Shown here: positions 38,212 through 46,846 of the stretch, piece by piece | How positions within the stretch are numbered: position 1 is the first letter of the stretch | Layout: each line of letters starts with the position of its first letter | From: Gemmobacter caeni | Lineage (GTDB): Bacteria > Pseudomonadota > Alphaproteobacteria > Rhodobacterales > Rhodobacteraceae | NCBI RefSeq assembly: GCF_003054195.1 | Contig: NZ_QBKP01000001.1 | Location: 124,001 to 188,000 of the forward strand | Reading direction: 5' to 3' | DNA: 64,000 nt | Notes under the pieces: model-generated | Database searches by the model: none | The model's input: only the letters and a program-made list of their open reading frames with translations | Told to the model about the DNA's origin: nothing | Made by a program: the position numbers and the translations under genes

Positions 38212-38450
38212 CGTCAACTCCTTGCCCTGTCGGTCAGAGTTAGGCCGGAGCCGCCGCATGTCCAGCAAATCGCCGGATCATACGGGCGAAATGACGAAAC
38301 CCGGCCTTTTCTCTTGCGGGAACCAAACCGCACGGCAATCTGGCGTCAGTCTGCGCGGAGGATCGGCAGAAGCCTGTCAATTGGGCACTTTCCTTTTATC
38401 CTCCTGCATTCTAGCCTTGGACACAGACACGTCCGACATGGGAGTCAAAA

Positions 38451-39635
38451 ATGAAAAAACTGCTGCTTGCCACCGCGGCGACCGCTCTTGTTGCGGGGGC
38501 CGCATCGGCCGAAGAAGTGAAGATCGGTGTTCTGCTGGGCTTCACCGGCCCGCTGGAATCCACCGTGCCGAACATGGCCAACGGTGCGGAACTTGCGATG
38601 AAGGAAGTCAGCGAATCCGGCAAGCTGCTGGATGGCGCGACCGTCACCCCGGTGCGCGGCGACACCACCTGCGTCGACGCCGCTGCGGCACAATCGGCAG
38701 CCGAGCGTCTGGTGACCTCTGACAAGGTTTCCGGCATCGTCGGTGGCGACTGCTCGGGCGTGACCGGCGCAGTCCTGCAAAACGTTGCCCGCCCGAACGG
38801 CATTGGCATGATCTCGCCCTCGGCGACCTCGCCCGCGCTGTCGGCGGCCGAAGATGACGGCCTGTTCTTCCGCACCGCCCCGTCCGACGCCCGTCAGGGC
38901 GAGGTGATGGCCGACATCATCTCGGACCGTGGCGTGAAGGAAGCTGCTGTCACCTACACCAACAACGACTACGGCAAGGGCGTTGCCGAAAGCTTCCAGA
39001 AGGCTTTCGAGGCCAAGGGTGGCAAGGTCACGCTGGCCGCGCCGCATGAAGACGGCAAGGCCGACTATTCGGCTGAAATCGCGGCGCTGTCCTCGGCTGG
39101 CGGCGAGGTTCTGGTGGTTGCGGGCTATGTCGACCAGGGCGGCAAGGGCATGATCCAGGCTGCGGTCGACTCCGGCGCCTTCTCGACCTTCTTCCTGCCC
39201 GACGGCATGTATGGTCAGAGCCTGATCGACGCCATCGGCGCGCCGCTGAACGGCTCCTACGGCGACGTGCCCGGCACCGACAGCCCCGGCGCGGCGAAAT
39301 ATGTCGAGATCTCGAATGCTTCGGGCTTCGACGGTGCCACCGCCTATTCCGGCGAAAGCTATGATGCGGCGGCGCTGATGATGCTGGCCATGCAGGCGGC
39401 TGGTTCGACCGACTCGAAGGAATGGTCGAAGAAAGTGTTCGACGTGGCCAACGGTCCGGGCGAGCAGATCCTGCCGGGCGAGCTGGGCAAGGCGCTTGAC
39501 CTGATCAAGGAAGGCAAGGACATCGACTACGTTGGTGCCACTGCCGTGGAACTGATCGGGCCCGGTGAATCCGCTGGCAACTTCCGCGAATATTCCGTCA
39601 CCGACGGCGCTTTCGTGACCGACAAGTTCCGCTGA
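38451..39635 (+). CDS. branched-chain amino acid-type ABC transporter substrate-binding protein
   Basis: A 394-residue periplasmic binding protein of the LivJ/type 1 family. Signal peptide KKLLLATAATALVAGAASA, then VKIGVLLGFTGPLESTVPNMANGAELA split by family convention, and a disulphide-type Cys pair (TTCVDAAAAQ, GGDCSGVTG). GGGAG precedes the ATG. It leads the importer operon; a hairpin between it and livG would give the binding protein higher expression. The ligand may be an amino acid or a methylated amine, given the dehydrogenase gene that follows. Confidence 0.88.
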   Translation: MKKLLLATAATALVAGAASAEEVKIGVLLGFTGPLESTVPNMANGAELAMKEVSESGKLLDGATVTPVRGDTTCVDAAAAQSAAERLVTSDKVSGIVGGDCSGVTGAVLQNVARPNGIGMISPSATSPALSAAEDDGLFFRTAPSDARQGEVMADIISDRGVKEAAVTYTNNDYGKGVAESFQKAFEAKGGKVTLAAPHEDGKADYSAEIAALSSAGGEVLVVAGYVDQGGKGMIQAAVDSGAFSTFFLPDGMYGQSLIDAIGAPLNGSYGDVPGTDSPGAAKYVEISNASGFDGATAYSGESYDAAALMMLAMQAAGSTDSKEWSKKVFDVANGPGEQILPGELGKALDLIKEGKDIDYVGATAVELIGPGESAGNFREYSVTDGAFVTDKFR

Positions 39636-39660
39636 TCGCGGTCGATACGACCATAAGGTG

Positions 39661-39683
39661 CGGCCCGGGTGCTCCCCGGGCCG
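39661..39683 (+). terminator. intra-operon hairpin after the binding-protein gene
   Basis: Nine-base arms CGGCCCGGG (39661-39669) and CCCGGGCCG (39675-39683) with a five-base loop, 26 bases after the stop codon and 79 before livG. With only a short T-rich tail it probably attenuates or protects mRNA ends rather than stopping all transcription. Confidence 0.55.
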
Positions 39684-39762
39684 TTGCCGTAACGCATGTG
39701 CCGCAGGGCTATCGGGGACCAACTCCGAAGCACGAACCCGGCACCTTGGGGGAAGATAACGG

Positions 39763-40554
39763 ATGATCGTTGTCGAAAATCTGCACAAGCATTTCGGGGG
39801 CTTCCATGCCGTCGACGGTGCCTCGCTCGAAATCCGGAAAGGCTCGATCACCGGGCTGATCGGTCCGAACGGCGCGGGCAAGACCACACTTTTCAATGTC
39901 ATCGCCGGAAGATACCAGCCGACCTCGGGCCGCGTCCTGATGGCGGGCGAGGATATCACCGGCCTGCCGCCGCACGAACTGTTCGGCAAGGGCCTGTTGC
40001 GCACCTTCCAGATCGCGCATGAGTTCGGCTCGATGACGGTGCGCGAGAACCTGATGATGGTGCCCGCGCTGCAATCGGGCGAACGGCTGTGGAACGCCTG
40101 GTTCCGCCGCGGCGCGGTCGCCGCCGAAGAGGCGCGCATCCGCGACAAGGCCGATGAGGTGCTGGAGTTCCTGACCATCAGCCATCTGGCCGACCAGAAG
40201 GCCAGCCAGATCTCCGGCGGGCAGAAGAAGCTGCTGGAACTGGGTCGCACCATGATGGTGGATGCGAAGATCGTGTTCCTTGACGAGGTGGGCGCAGGCG
40301 TGAACCGCACGCTGCTGAACACCATCGGCGACGCCATCGTGCGGCTGAACCAGGAACGCGGCTACACATTCTGCGTCATCGAACATGACATGGATTTCAT
40401 CGCCCGCCTCTGCGACCCGGTCATCGTGATGGCCGAGGGCAAGGTGCTGGCGCAAGGCACGGTAGACGAAGTGAAGAACGACGAACGGGTGATCGAGGCC
40501 TATCTGGGCACCGGCCTGAAGAACAAGGTAAAGGAGGAAGCCGCCCATGGCTGA
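39763..40554 (+). CDS. livG: ABC transporter ATPase LivG-type
   Basis: A 263-residue ATP-binding subunit: Walker A GPNGAGKTT, signature ISGGQKKLLELG, Walker B IVFLDEVGAG (an unusual EVGAG in place of the common EPxAG) and switch His in CVIEHDMDF. This is the LivG type that pairs with LivF to power a branched-chain amino acid-type importer. Its end overlaps livF by eight bases. The name reflects the family, not proof of the substrate. Confidence 0.9.
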   Translation: MIVVENLHKHFGGFHAVDGASLEIRKGSITGLIGPNGAGKTTLFNVIAGRYQPTSGRVLMAGEDITGLPPHELFGKGLLRTFQIAHEFGSMTVRENLMMVPALQSGERLWNAWFRRGAVAAEEARIRDKADEVLEFLTISHLADQKASQISGGQKKLLELGRTMMVDAKIVFLDEVGAGVNRTLLNTIGDAIVRLNQERGYTFCVIEHDMDFIARLCDPVIVMAEGKVLAQGTVDEVKNDERVIEAYLGTGLKNKVKEEAAHG

Positions 40555-41257
40555 GCCCTTCCTGATCGGCGACGGTATGACCGGCGGCTATGGCGCGGCC
40601 GACATCCTGCACAACTGCACCATTGCGGTGGAAAAGGGCCAGATCGCGGTGATCGTGGGCCCGAACGGCGCGGGCAAATCCACCGCCATGAAGGCGGTCT
40701 TCGGCATGCTGAAGCTGCGCGGTGGCCGTGTGGTGCTGGATGGCGAGGATATCACCACGCTCACCCCGCAGGCGCGGGTCCACAAGGGCATGGGCTTCGT
40801 GCCGCAGACGCACAACATCTTCACCTCGATGACGGTGGAGGAAAATCTGGAAATGGGCGCTTTCATCCGCGAGGACGGCTTCGCCGATACCATGGCGCAG
40901 GTCTATGATCTGTTCCCCATCCTCAAGGAAAAGCGCCATCAGGCGGCGGGTGAGCTTTCGGGCGGCCAGCGGCAGCAGGTGGCGGTCGGACGCGCGCTGA
41001 TGACGCGACCCAAGGTGCTGATGCTGGATGAACCCACGGCAGGCGTGTCGCCCATCGTGATGGACGAGTTGTTCGACCGGATCATCGAGATCGCGCGCAC
41101 CGGCATTTCCATCCTCATGGTGGAACAGAATGCCCGGCAGGCGCTGGAGATTGCGGACAAGGGCTATGTCCTTGTGCAGGGCGCCAACCGCTTCACCGAC
41201 ACCGGCAAGGCCCTGATGGCCGACCCGGAGGTCCGCCGTTCCTTCCTCGGGGGCTGA
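40547..41257 (+). CDS. livF: ABC transporter ATPase LivF-type
   Basis: A 236-residue second ATPase: Walker A GPNGAGKSTAMK, signature LSGGQRQQVAVGRAL, Walker B VLMLDEPTAGVSP, switch His region replaced by LMVEQNARQAL, where Gln is usual in LivF. Start overlaps livG; the next gene begins three bases after its stop. Forms the ATPase heterodimer with LivG. Confidence 0.9.
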   Translation: MAEPFLIGDGMTGGYGAADILHNCTIAVEKGQIAVIVGPNGAGKSTAMKAVFGMLKLRGGRVVLDGEDITTLTPQARVHKGMGFVPQTHNIFTSMTVEENLEMGAFIREDGFADTMAQVYDLFPILKEKRHQAAGELSGGQRQQVAVGRALMTRPKVLMLDEPTAGVSPIVMDELFDRIIEIARTGISILMVEQNARQALEIADKGYVLVQGANRFTDTGKALMADPEVRRSFLGG

Positions 41258-41260
41258 GCC

Positions 41261-42271
41261 ATGGATATTCTCAACGCCCTCGTGGCTTTCCTCAACTTCG
41301 TGTTCATTCCGGGCCTCGCTTATGGCAGCCAGCTTGCGCTGGGTGCTCTGGGTGTGACGCTGATCTACGGCATCCTGCGGTTTTCCAACTTCGCCCATGG
41401 CGACACTATGGCCTTTGGCACCATGGTCACCATCCTCGTGACCTGGTGGTTTCAATCCATGGGCATCGGATTTGGTCCGCTGCCGACCGCCCTGCTGGCC
41501 CTGCCCTTCGGCATTGCCGCCACAGCGGCGCTGCTGCTGCTGACAGATCGTGCGGTCTATCGCTTCTATCGCAAGCAGAAGGCCGCGCCGACCATTCTGG
41601 TGATCGTCTCGCTGGGGGTGATGTTCGTGATGAACGGCATCGTCCGACTGATCATCGGGGTCGAGGATCAGAACTTTGCCGATGGCGCACGCTTCCTGAT
41701 CACCGCAGGCGATTTCAAGACCATGACCGGCCTGACTGAAGGTCTGGCCATCAAGACGACGCAGGCCGTGACCGTGGTGACCGCCGGGCTGACCGTGGCC
41801 TTCCTGTTCTGGTTCCTGCAAAAGACCCGCACCGGCAAATCCATGCGCGCCTTCTCGGACAACGAGGATCTGGCGCTGCTGTCGGGCATCAACCCCGATC
41901 GCGTGGTGCAGGTGACCTGGATTCTGGCCGCCGCCATGGCGACCATCGCGGGCGTGCTCTATGGCCTCGACAAGAGCTTCAAGCCCTTCACCTATTTCCA
42001 GCTTCTGCTGCCGATCTTTGCCGCGGCCATCGTCGGCGGTCTGGGCAGCCCGCTGGGGGCGATTGCCGGGGGCTTCGTGATCGCCTTTTCCGAAGTGATG
42101 GTGACCTATGCCTGGAAAAAGGTGGCGACCTATCTGCTGCCTGACAGCATGGCGCCGGATGGTCTGCTGCAACTGATGTCGACCGATTACAAATTCGCGG
42201 TCAGCTTCTCGATCCTCATTCTGGTGCTGATCTTCATGCCTACGGGCCTGTTCAAGGGGAAATCGGTCTGA
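41261..42271 (+). CDS. livH: ABC transporter permease LivH-type
   Basis: A 336-residue inner-membrane permease. GVTLIYGILRFSNFAHGDTMAFG is the family's first signature, with about eight hydrophobic segments, and GLGSPLGAIAGGFVIAFSE lies near the C-terminus. Pairs with LivM. Its TGA overlaps the livM ATG by one base, so the two subunits are translationally coupled. Confidence 0.9.
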   Translation: MDILNALVAFLNFVFIPGLAYGSQLALGALGVTLIYGILRFSNFAHGDTMAFGTMVTILVTWWFQSMGIGFGPLPTALLALPFGIAATAALLLLTDRAVYRFYRKQKAAPTILVIVSLGVMFVMNGIVRLIIGVEDQNFADGARFLITAGDFKTMTGLTEGLAIKTTQAVTVVTAGLTVAFLFWFLQKTRTGKSMRAFSDNEDLALLSGINPDRVVQVTWILAAAMATIAGVLYGLDKSFKPFTYFQLLLPIFAAAIVGGLGSPLGAIAGGFVIAFSEVMVTYAWKKVATYLLPDSMAPDGLLQLMSTDYKFAVSFSILILVLIFMPTGLFKGKSV

Positions 42272-43572
42272 TGTCGAAGAACCTTTATCTCTTCGCGGGC
42301 GTTGTCGCGCTGTTTCTGTTTACCGGGCTGGTGCTGACCAGCTGGAACCAGACGCTGCTGATCCTGAACTTCGCACTGGTCTCTTCCATCATGGCGCTGG
42401 GGGTGAATATCCAGTGGGGCTATGCGGGCCTGTTCAACACCGGCGTCATGGGCTTTGCCGCGCTGGGCGGTCTGGCCGTGGTTCTGGTGAACTCCCGCCC
42501 TGTGCCCGAGGCATGGTCCGCCGGCGGCTTCGGCATTCTTGCCGGTCTCGCCCTGGGCGCCCTGACGATCGCCGCCACGATCTTCCTGCGCCGCCGCATG
42601 GTGAAGGGCCGCGCCCGCAGCCTTGCAACGGTCGCGCTGCTGGTCGGGGGCTTCTTCCTCTTCCGTGCGGTCTTTGACCCGGCTGTCGATGCGGTGGAGG
42701 CGATCAACCCGACGATCCAGGGCAACCTTGGCGGCCTTGGCCTGCCGGTCCTGCTGGCCTGGCCTGCGGGTGGCCTGCTGGCCGCACTGGCCGCCTGGGG
42801 CATCGGCAAGACGGCGCTTGGGCTGCGGTCCGACTATCTGGCCATCGCCACGCTGGGCATCGCCGAAATCATCGTTGCGGTGATGAAGAACGAGGACTGG
42901 CTGGCGCGCGGCGTCAAGATGATGGACCTGAAGGAACGGCCCTGGCCGGTGCCTTACGAGGTCAGCCTGCAACAGAATCCACGCTTCCTTGAACTGGCGG
43001 CGAACTGGGGCTTTGATCCGGTTTCGGCCTCGTCTGTGGTGGTGAAGCTCTGCTACATGGTGATGATCCTCATCGTTCTGGGCCTCTTGATCTGGCTGTC
43101 GGAACGCGCGCTCAACAGCCCCTGGGGCCGCATGATGCGCGCCATCCGCGACAACGAAGACGCCGCCCGTGCGATGGGCAAGGATGTGACGAAGAAACAC
43201 CTGCACATCTTCATTCTCGGCAGCGCGGTCATCGGCATCGCGGGCGCCATGCTGACCTCGATGGACGGCATCCTGAACCCCGGCACCTACCAGCCGCTGC
43301 GATTCACCTTCCTGATCTGGGTCATGGTGATCGTGGGCGGCTCGGGCAACAACTGGGGCGCACTGCTGGGCGGCCTGCTGGTCGGCTGGCTCTGGCTGAT
43401 CGTGGAAACGCTCGGGCCGATGGTCATGGGCGGCATCACCGCCGGAATGGCCCCCGGCCCGCTGAAATCGCATCTGGTAGACAGCGCGCAACATATGCGC
43501 CTGCTGACCATGGGCATCATCCTGCTGCTGGTGCTGCGCTTCAGCCCGCGCGGCCTGATCCCCGAGAAGTGA
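42271..43572 (+). CDS. livM: ABC transporter permease LivM-type
   Basis: A 433-residue permease, longer than typical because of an insert with two extra hydrophobic stretches (about residues 80-180). Family marks: NIQWGYAGLFNTGVMGFAALG, LGLRSDYLAIATLGIAEI and WGRMMRAIRDNEDAARAMGKD, the cytoplasmic loop contacting the ATPase. It closes the importer operon and is followed by a hairpin at 43594. Confidence 0.9.
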   Translation: MSKNLYLFAGVVALFLFTGLVLTSWNQTLLILNFALVSSIMALGVNIQWGYAGLFNTGVMGFAALGGLAVVLVNSRPVPEAWSAGGFGILAGLALGALTIAATIFLRRRMVKGRARSLATVALLVGGFFLFRAVFDPAVDAVEAINPTIQGNLGGLGLPVLLAWPAGGLLAALAAWGIGKTALGLRSDYLAIATLGIAEIIVAVMKNEDWLARGVKMMDLKERPWPVPYEVSLQQNPRFLELAANWGFDPVSASSVVVKLCYMVMILIVLGLLIWLSERALNSPWGRMMRAIRDNEDAARAMGKDVTKKHLHIFILGSAVIGIAGAMLTSMDGILNPGTYQPLRFTFLIWVMVIVGGSGNNWGALLGGLLVGWLWLIVETLGPMVMGGITAGMAPGPLKSHLVDSAQHMRLLTMGIILLLVLRFSPRGLIPEK

Positions 43573-43593
43573 GCGAAAGCGATACGATCCGGC

Positions 43594-43617
43594 AAGGGGC
43601 GCCTGCGGGCGCCCCTT
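43594..43617 (+). terminator. hairpin terminator after the ABC operon
   Basis: Ten-base arms AAGGGGCGCC (43594-43603) and GGCGCCCCTT (43608-43617) around TGCG, 21 bases after the livM stop. The downstream sequence is only moderately T-rich. Confidence 0.65.
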
Positions 43618-43640
43618 CGCATTTCCGGGAGCGCCAGATA

Positions 43641-43664
43641 TTTGCGACACATTCGCGTCGCAAA
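43641..43664. promoter_or_regulatory. inverted repeat upstream of dehydrogenase gene
   Basis: Perfect eight-base arms TTTGCGAC (43641-43648) and GTCGCAAA (43657-43664) separated by eight bases, ending 60 bases before the ATG. The 16-base centre spacing suits a dimeric regulator. Possible operator. Confidence 0.4.
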
Positions 43665-43724
43665 ACCGCATGACCCTTTGCCCTGCCCCGGCCATTCTGG
43701 CGCAAACCCGCAGGGAGTCCCTCC

Positions 43725-46145
43725 ATGAAAACCCATACCCGCGTTCTGGTCATCGGCGGCGGAGTCGTCGGCTGTTCGGTCCTTTACCACCTGACAAAGC
43801 TCGGCTGGTCCGATGTCATGCTGGTGGAACGGTCGGAGCTGACCTCGGGCTCAACCTGGCATGCGGCGGGCGGCTTTCACACGCTGAACGGCGACACCAA
43901 TATGGCGGCGCTGCAGGGCTATACGATCCGCCTGTATAAAGAACTGGAAGAGATCACCGGCATGTCCTGCGGTCTGCACCATGTCGGCGGCATCACGCTG
44001 GCCGACAATGCGGCGCGGTTTGAACAGCTAAAGGCCGAACGCGCCAAGCACCGCTACATGGGGCTGGATACCGAAATCCTTGGCCCGGCCGAGATCCAGA
44101 AATTCACCGACGGGATGGTGAACCTCGAAGGCATCATCGGCGCGCTCTACGATCCTCTGGATGGCCATCTGGACCCGTCGGGCACCACCCATGCCTATGC
44201 CAAGGCCGCACGGATGGGCGGGGCCGAGATCGTTCTGCACAACCGCGTGCTGGAAACCAACCCGCGCCCCGACGGCTCGTGGGAGGTCGTCACCGAAAAG
44301 GGCACGATCATCGCGGAACATGTGGTGAATGCCGGCGGCCTCTGGGCGCGCGAGATCGGCGCGATGGCGGGCGTCTACCTGCCGCTCTTGCCGATGGCGC
44401 ACCAATACCTCGTCACCGACGACATTCCCGAAATCATGGACATCCTGAAATCGGGCCGCGAATTCCCGCATGTGATGGACCCCGGCGGCGAAAGCTATCT
44501 GCGGCAGGAAGGGCGCGGTCTGTGCATCGGCTTCTATGAAAAGCCGTGTGAGCCGTGGAGCGTTGACGGCACACCGTGGAATTTCGGCCATGAACTCCTG
44601 AACGAGCAATGGGACAAGATCGAGGACAGCGTCGCCTTCGCCTATCGCCGCTTCCCGGTGCTGGAACGCTCGGGCGTGAAGCGGGTCATCCATGGCCCCT
44701 TCACCTTCGCCCCCGATGGCAACCCGCTGATCGGGCCGGTGCCGGGGTTGCGTAACTACTGGTCCGCCTGCGCGGTGATGGCAGGCTTCAGCCAGGGCGG
44801 CGGCATGGGCCTCGCACTGGCGCAATGGATGATCGAGGGCGAGGTCGAGCGCGACCCGCGTGGCTTCGACGTGGCACGCTTCGGCAACTGGACTTCGCCG
44901 GGCTATACCGTGCCGAAGGTCATCGAAAACTATCAGATGCGCTTCAACGTGTCCTATCCGAACGAGGAACGCCCCGCTGCCCGGCCCTTCCGCACCACGC
45001 CGATGTATGACATCTTCGACGGTATGAATGCCGTCTGGGGCCAGCAATACGGGCTGGAAGTGGTGAACTATCACGCGCTGCCCGGCGAGCCGCGGCTGGA
45101 AACGCCGACCTTCAAACGCTCCAACGCCTGGGAGGCGACGCGTCAGGAGGTGCTGGCGGTGCGCGAGGGCGTCGGCATCAACGAGGTGCAGAATTTCGGC
45201 AAATATCTGGTGAAGGGGCCGAAGGCGCGTGCCTGGCTCGACCGGATCATGGCGGGCGCGATCCCGAAACCGGGGCGGCTGTCGCTGACGCCGATGCTGG
45301 CGGAAAGCGGCAAGATCATCGGCGATTTCACCGTCTCCTGCCTGTCAGAAACCGAATTCCAACTGACCGCCAGCTATGGCGCGCAGGGCTGGCACGGCCG
45401 CTGGTTCGAACAACATCTGGAAGAGGGCGTGACGGTCGAGAATATCTCGGACGCGCGCTCGGGCTTCCAGATCGCCGGGCCGAAGGCGCGCGAGTTGCTG
45501 GCCCGTGTCACCCGAGCCGATGTCAGTGCCGAAGCCTTCCGCTTCATGGATGTGAAGCGCATGACCATCGGGATGGCCAATTGCATCGTGCAGCGCGTCA
45601 GCTACACCGCTGATCTGGGGTTCGAAATCTACACCGACCATATGTCGGTGCGGCACCTCTGGCATACGCTCTGGTCCGCCGGGCAGGATCTGGGGCTGCG
45701 GCCTTTTGGTATGCGGGCAATGATGTCGCTGCGGCTCGACAAATGGTTCGGCAGCTGGGGCCGCGAGTTCAGCCCCGATTATACGCCGGCCGAAACCGGG
45801 CTTGACCGTTTCATGCGCTGGAACAAGGAGTTCATCGGCAAAGCCGCCGCGATGGCGGAAAAGGAGGCCGGGCCGAAGCGGCGTCTGGTCAGCTTCATCG
45901 TCGATGCAGCGGATGCCGATGTGGTGGCATGGGAGCCGATCTGGCTGGACGGCGCGGTGGTGGGTTTCTGCACTTCGGGCGGGTTCAGCCACTGGACCGG
46001 GAAATCGGTCGCCATGGGCTTCCTCCCCGCCGACAAGGTGCAGGACGGGCTCGTCTGCGAGATCGAAATTCTGGGCGAACGCCGCACCGCAACAGTACAT
46101 CTGGCACCGCTGTGGGATGGGGATGGCGCACGGATGCGCGGCTGA
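43725..46145 (+). CDS. dimethylglycine/sarcosine dehydrogenase-like FAD-GcvT protein
   Basis: An 806-residue two-part enzyme. Residues about 5-380 are a DAO-type FAD domain with dinucleotide motif VIGGGVVGCS and SGSTWHAAGG, where His46 corresponds to the covalent flavin-attachment His in dimethylglycine dehydrogenases. Residues about 430-800 form a GcvT-like tetrahydrofolate domain. Such enzymes demethylate N-methylated glycines and pass the one-carbon unit to folate. It follows the ABC importer, suggesting uptake and breakdown of a methylated amine. Substrate specificity cannot be read from the sequence. Confidence 0.88.
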   Translation: MKTHTRVLVIGGGVVGCSVLYHLTKLGWSDVMLVERSELTSGSTWHAAGGFHTLNGDTNMAALQGYTIRLYKELEEITGMSCGLHHVGGITLADNAARFEQLKAERAKHRYMGLDTEILGPAEIQKFTDGMVNLEGIIGALYDPLDGHLDPSGTTHAYAKAARMGGAEIVLHNRVLETNPRPDGSWEVVTEKGTIIAEHVVNAGGLWAREIGAMAGVYLPLLPMAHQYLVTDDIPEIMDILKSGREFPHVMDPGGESYLRQEGRGLCIGFYEKPCEPWSVDGTPWNFGHELLNEQWDKIEDSVAFAYRRFPVLERSGVKRVIHGPFTFAPDGNPLIGPVPGLRNYWSACAVMAGFSQGGGMGLALAQWMIEGEVERDPRGFDVARFGNWTSPGYTVPKVIENYQMRFNVSYPNEERPAARPFRTTPMYDIFDGMNAVWGQQYGLEVVNYHALPGEPRLETPTFKRSNAWEATRQEVLAVREGVGINEVQNFGKYLVKGPKARAWLDRIMAGAIPKPGRLSLTPMLAESGKIIGDFTVSCLSETEFQLTASYGAQGWHGRWFEQHLEEGVTVENISDARSGFQIAGPKARELLARVTRADVSAEAFRFMDVKRMTIGMANCIVQRVSYTADLGFEIYTDHMSVRHLWHTLWSAGQDLGLRPFGMRAMMSLRLDKWFGSWGREFSPDYTPAETGLDRFMRWNKEFIGKAAAMAEKEAGPKRRLVSFIVDAADADVVAWEPIWLDGAVVGFCTSGGFSHWTGKSVAMGFLPADKVQDGLVCEIEILGERRTATVHLAPLWDGDGARMRG

Positions 46146-46195
46146 CACACCACGCGCAGCTTGACAGGCGGGCGCAAAATCCGTCGAAAGCTTCT

Positions 46196-46221
46196 GCAAA
46201 TTTCTTCAGCAGGAAATCTGC
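46196..46221. repeat. imperfect relative of the GCAAATTTCTTC palindrome
   Basis: GCAAATTTCTTC (46196-46207), identical to the left arm at 23731-23742, faces AGGAAATCTGC (46211-46221), a degenerate right arm. It lies 50 bases after the dehydrogenase stop, immediately before a terminator. Confidence 0.35.
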
Positions 46222-46244
46222 CCCCGGTCCCGGCCGGGGGTTTC
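46221..46244 (+). terminator. rho-independent terminator
   Basis: Arms CCCCCGG (46221-46227) and CCGGGGG (46234-46240) with a six-base loop followed by TTTCT. It ends the dehydrogenase transcript and leaves 16 bases to the next start codon. Confidence 0.7.
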
Positions 46245-46260
46245 TGTCAGGGAGGGCGGA

Positions 46261-46839
46261 GTGTTGCTGACGACCGTGATCCTTGCCGCTGGCGCGTCCA
46301 GCCGGATGCGTGGCGGCGACAAGCTGCTGGAAGTGGTGGAGGGGCAGCCCCTGCTGCGCCGCCTCGCAGAGGCCGCGATCCGCGCGGGCGGGCCGGTGCG
46401 CGTGGTGCTGCCAGCAGACCGGCCAGAGCGGCAGGCGGTGCTAAAGGGTCTGGCGGTCGGGATCGTGATTGCCCGTGACGCCGCCAGCGGCATGTCGGCC
46501 TCGCTGCGTGCAGGCATTGCCGGGCTGGACGGCCCGGTGATGATCCTGCCCGCCGATATGCCGGAACTGGACCAGGAAGCGCTGCGGCAGATGCAGGCCG
46601 TGCAATCCGCTGCGCCGGAGGCAATCCTGCGCGGAGCCAGTGGCGACACCCCCGGTCATCCGGTGATCTTTCCGGCGGATCTGCTGCCGGAACTGGCCCG
46701 GCTGAATGGCGACGAAGGCGCGCGCGCGGTTATCGCCGCCCATCGCGGGCGCCTGCGGCTGGTTCCGCTGCCCGGCCGGGCAGCGCTGACCGATCTGGAC
46801 ACGCCCGAGGACTGGGCGCTCTGGCGGCAGGGGCGTTAG
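46261..46839 (+). CDS. MobA/MocA-like NTP transferase
   Basis: A 192-residue nucleotidyltransferase starting VILAAGASSRMRGGDKLLE, the signature loop of molybdenum-cofactor guanylyl/cytidylyltransferases, with VMILPADMPELDQEAL holding the metal-binding Asp and GHPVIFPADLLPEL as in MocA. Most likely it adds CMP or GMP to molybdopterin; no molybdoenzyme or XdhC gene is adjacent. The start is GTG, preceded by GGAGGG. It converges with the RTX gene, seven bases between stops. Confidence 0.82.
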   Translation: MLLTTVILAAGASSRMRGGDKLLEVVEGQPLLRRLAEAAIRAGGPVRVVLPADRPERQAVLKGLAVGIVIARDAASGMSASLRAGIAGLDGPVMILPADMPELDQEALRQMQAVQSAAPEAILRGASGDTPGHPVIFPADLLPELARLNGDEGARAVIAAHRGRLRLVPLPGRAALTDLDTPEDWALWRQGR

Positions 46840-46846
46840 CCCCCCC

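Noticed and set aside
38445-40337. 630-codon reverse frame over the binding protein and livG
   Set aside because: Antisense to two genes with clear motifs; spans their intergenic hairpin.
40421-42172. 583-codon reverse frame over livF and livH
   Set aside because: Antisense shadow; His/Gln/Gly-rich nonsense composition.
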